This document shows positions 37,201-40,200 of a stretch of 64,000 nt of DNA, piece after piece. The notes below the pieces were generated by a model. The model had not been told where the DNA came from. It did no database searches and worked only from the letters and a program-made list of their open reading frames with translations. Made by a program: the position numbers and the translations under genes. Origin of the DNA: Incurvaria masculella (taxonomy: Eukaryota; Arthropoda; Insecta; Lepidoptera; Incurvariidae); contig OX335653.1 of assembly GCA_946894095.1 (NCBI GenBank), positions 13,831,001 to 13,895,000 on the forward strand, read 5' to 3'. Each line of letters starts with the position of its first letter. Within the stretch, counting starts at the first letter, position 1.

Positions 37201-40200
37201 CAAATTGAATTTCCAACCTCAGCGGGTTATCACAATCATTTCAAACAGTCGCTTGTTTTTCTTCGTGCGATACATTTTGACAAAGGACGATCGGGATTTA
37301 CTACACAATAAGAAACTTCGCTGTTCATTTTTATATATTCGCATGCGAACATTTACGTTCAATAATATTATACTTCTTTATGAAATATATTGGTATGTTT
37401 TTAATTTAGTTACAATAATATAACTTAGCTTACTAACGCGCGCGTCCACGTGGCACAAAAACAAAGACTAACTTTTTTATTATACATACTATGATCAAAA
37501 AGTTCCGGGAAATAATAAATTTAAAAAAATGTGTTCATTTTCGGATACATTTCTTTTATCACCTTCAAAATAACAACCGTCTGAAGCGATGCACATACGC
37601 CAACGCTTAACCCATTCTTCCATACACTTTTGATAGTCCGGTGAAGGAATGGCTTTCAATGCCTTCGTCGCATTTTCTTTTATTTCATCGATGCTCGAAA
37701 ATCTCTTTCCACGAAGGGGTAATTTAAGTTTTGAGAACAGGAAAAAGTCACATGGTGCCATATCCGGAGAAAACGGTGCCTGTTGGATTGTATTTACAGT
37801 ATGTTTGGTCAAATAATCGGTCACGATGCGCGCTTTGTGAGACGGAGCATTGTCATGGTGCAAGATCCATGAGTTGTTTTGCCACAATTCCGGTCGTTTT
37901 CTACGCACAGCATCTCTCAAACGCTTAATTACGGCCAGGTAGTACTTCTTATTGACTGTTTGACGATTTTCGAGTACGATTTCTTGAACTTTTTCGACGT
38001 TATCATCGGTAGTTGATGTGGAAGGGCGTCCACGACGAGGTGCATCGTCAACTTCTTTGAGACCATTTTTGAACGACGAATACCACTCGTATACTCTTTT
38101 TTTTGAGAGAGCAGAGTCCCCGTAGGCTTTTTGTAGCATTTTGAATTCATCAGCACAAGAGATTTCGTTGGAAACACAAAACTACAAACAAATTCTTTGT
38201 TCTTCTGTAAAGCGTTTTAAATTCAAACTACAAATTCCCGGAACTTATTGATCATAGTGTATGTATTTTATTAATTTAGAGTATTTTACAACTAGAGATA
38301 AATCGAGCAGCTCGTACGTTAGCAGCGAAGGGATTTGTCTTCTAGAACAGATGTCATGTGTTCGATCCGCACTTCGTTCATAAACAACTATCTTTCACTT
38401 TCTGAGTTAGGTTGGTGCATTTAATCACGAATACGAGCTGTTCCATGTTTCAAAATTCATGTAAAACTATAGGTCCCCTTCCCTTAATAGGTGGTCGGTT
38501 TAGTATGGTCGCATTGAATCAAAAGATGATCGAAGCGGCAAAGAAAAATTGTCCATGTTTTTTATCCAGTTCAATGAAGCCGTTCTTTTAGGGTTTAAAA
38601 TTTACTCCCATTCCCAGTTAAATAAAATATGTAATTGTAGGTATCCTTAACGTTAATATTCAACCTGTTGTGTGTCCGCTGATTAAATTATCTCCGAAGT
38701 TATTCAACGAAATTACCGAAACACAACACTGCTTAATCATTCTTAACACGAAGCAACCGATTTCCACCAAGTTACACTCAAAATAAGGGCACATATTTAT
38801 TTTCCACGAACTGTAACAGCGTAGAGCGCGACCGAGCCAAATTAACGCACTCCTTGCGAGAAATCACGCACAGTCTTCGAGAAAATTATCCGTTTGGGGT
38901 TGGTCAATATGTCTGGGAGGTTCTCTGGAATTTTGGGCGGGTTTTAATCAGCAGTGGAGACGGTAGACGGTAGGGGCAGGGTAGTGCGGGGCGGGGGAAA
39001 GTCCACCCAACCTCGTCTTACGGAGTGATTGAATCAAAATATAAAAGTGAAAATACCAAGAGAAACTATAAATCCTTTCGCTCCGGGACATTTCGGGAGA
39101 TTGCTTCAGTCTGTCAGCTCGCAATGATACTACAAAATACTCTTTAGATGTATATATCATTTTACTTGAATAAAGAGCTCTCAGTGAAGAAAGATACGCG
39201 GTGATAAAACGCCTTTTGTGTTCTTATATGATGGAGATCTACAAGTGCACAGCTTAATGAATTAATATTATTATAGAAGCTAAAGTTTAACCCTTAAGAG
39301 CGCTATTCCCCACGGGACTAACTTATTGGCGGGCGGAGTACAAAATCGTGCTATTGCGCTCTAGCACCACATCTGGTTCAAAGAAAAAGACAGGCTCCGT
39401 GATGAGACGAACGCAACTTGTCTACGCTAACTAGCTTAAGATATCTGAGTGGTCAGTCTGAGTTCTCACCTAAATTGGCATTTACGGCAAACCGATCGAC
39501 TGACGTTTTCCGTAAAAACGTCAAACTCCATACAAGTTTTTACTAGATATTCTGTGGTTTTACTTCTTCAAGCTGTCGAAGTCAAACTCGGACTTCCGAT
39601 TTGTATGAAAACGCGGAGTCGATTTATTTATGGCAACGTTGAGTAAGCTGTCAAATCACACTCGGACTCGCAAATGTTAGTTCGCTTAACGCCCACTGCG
39701 CGCGCTCTTCAATTTGTCCATACATTTGAAAACGCCAGTCGATCGGTTTGTCGTAAACGCCAATTTAGGTGACAACTGGGACTTCGGGTACTGATGTTTT
39801 GGATCGAAAACCGTTTCGCCGAAATTCTAAAACGACTTATAGCTAAAAGTAAATCACGAACGGTGTAGCACAGGTATAGATTGTGGCTGTAGTAAAAAAT
39901 CACACAAAACCAAATGGATTTTCAACCTTTGTGGAACAAGTTAGGCTTGATGCCTAAAATTCTTAGATTATTTTGTTTTATCATTGAGAACAGTCCAGAG
40001 TTAATGCAGAAAGCGCGCAAAAAATACGAACTTTCGGGCTTTATAAATTAACAAGCAAACATTATTTTATAATGTGAGTGGTCATCCAGCGTCTAATTAG
40101 ATGAAATAGAGATGTTTTAGTATAATTTTGGATCTCGCATAAGAATTTTAAGCATGATCTTTTTTCTTCGTGTATATGGGAAGATGAGCAGAAAGCACCG

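Noticed and set aside
38310..38385. Possible tRNA gene (A- and B-box-like motifs)
   Set aside because: No cloverleaf with a paired acceptor stem could be drawn; better explained as a tRNA-derived SINE head.
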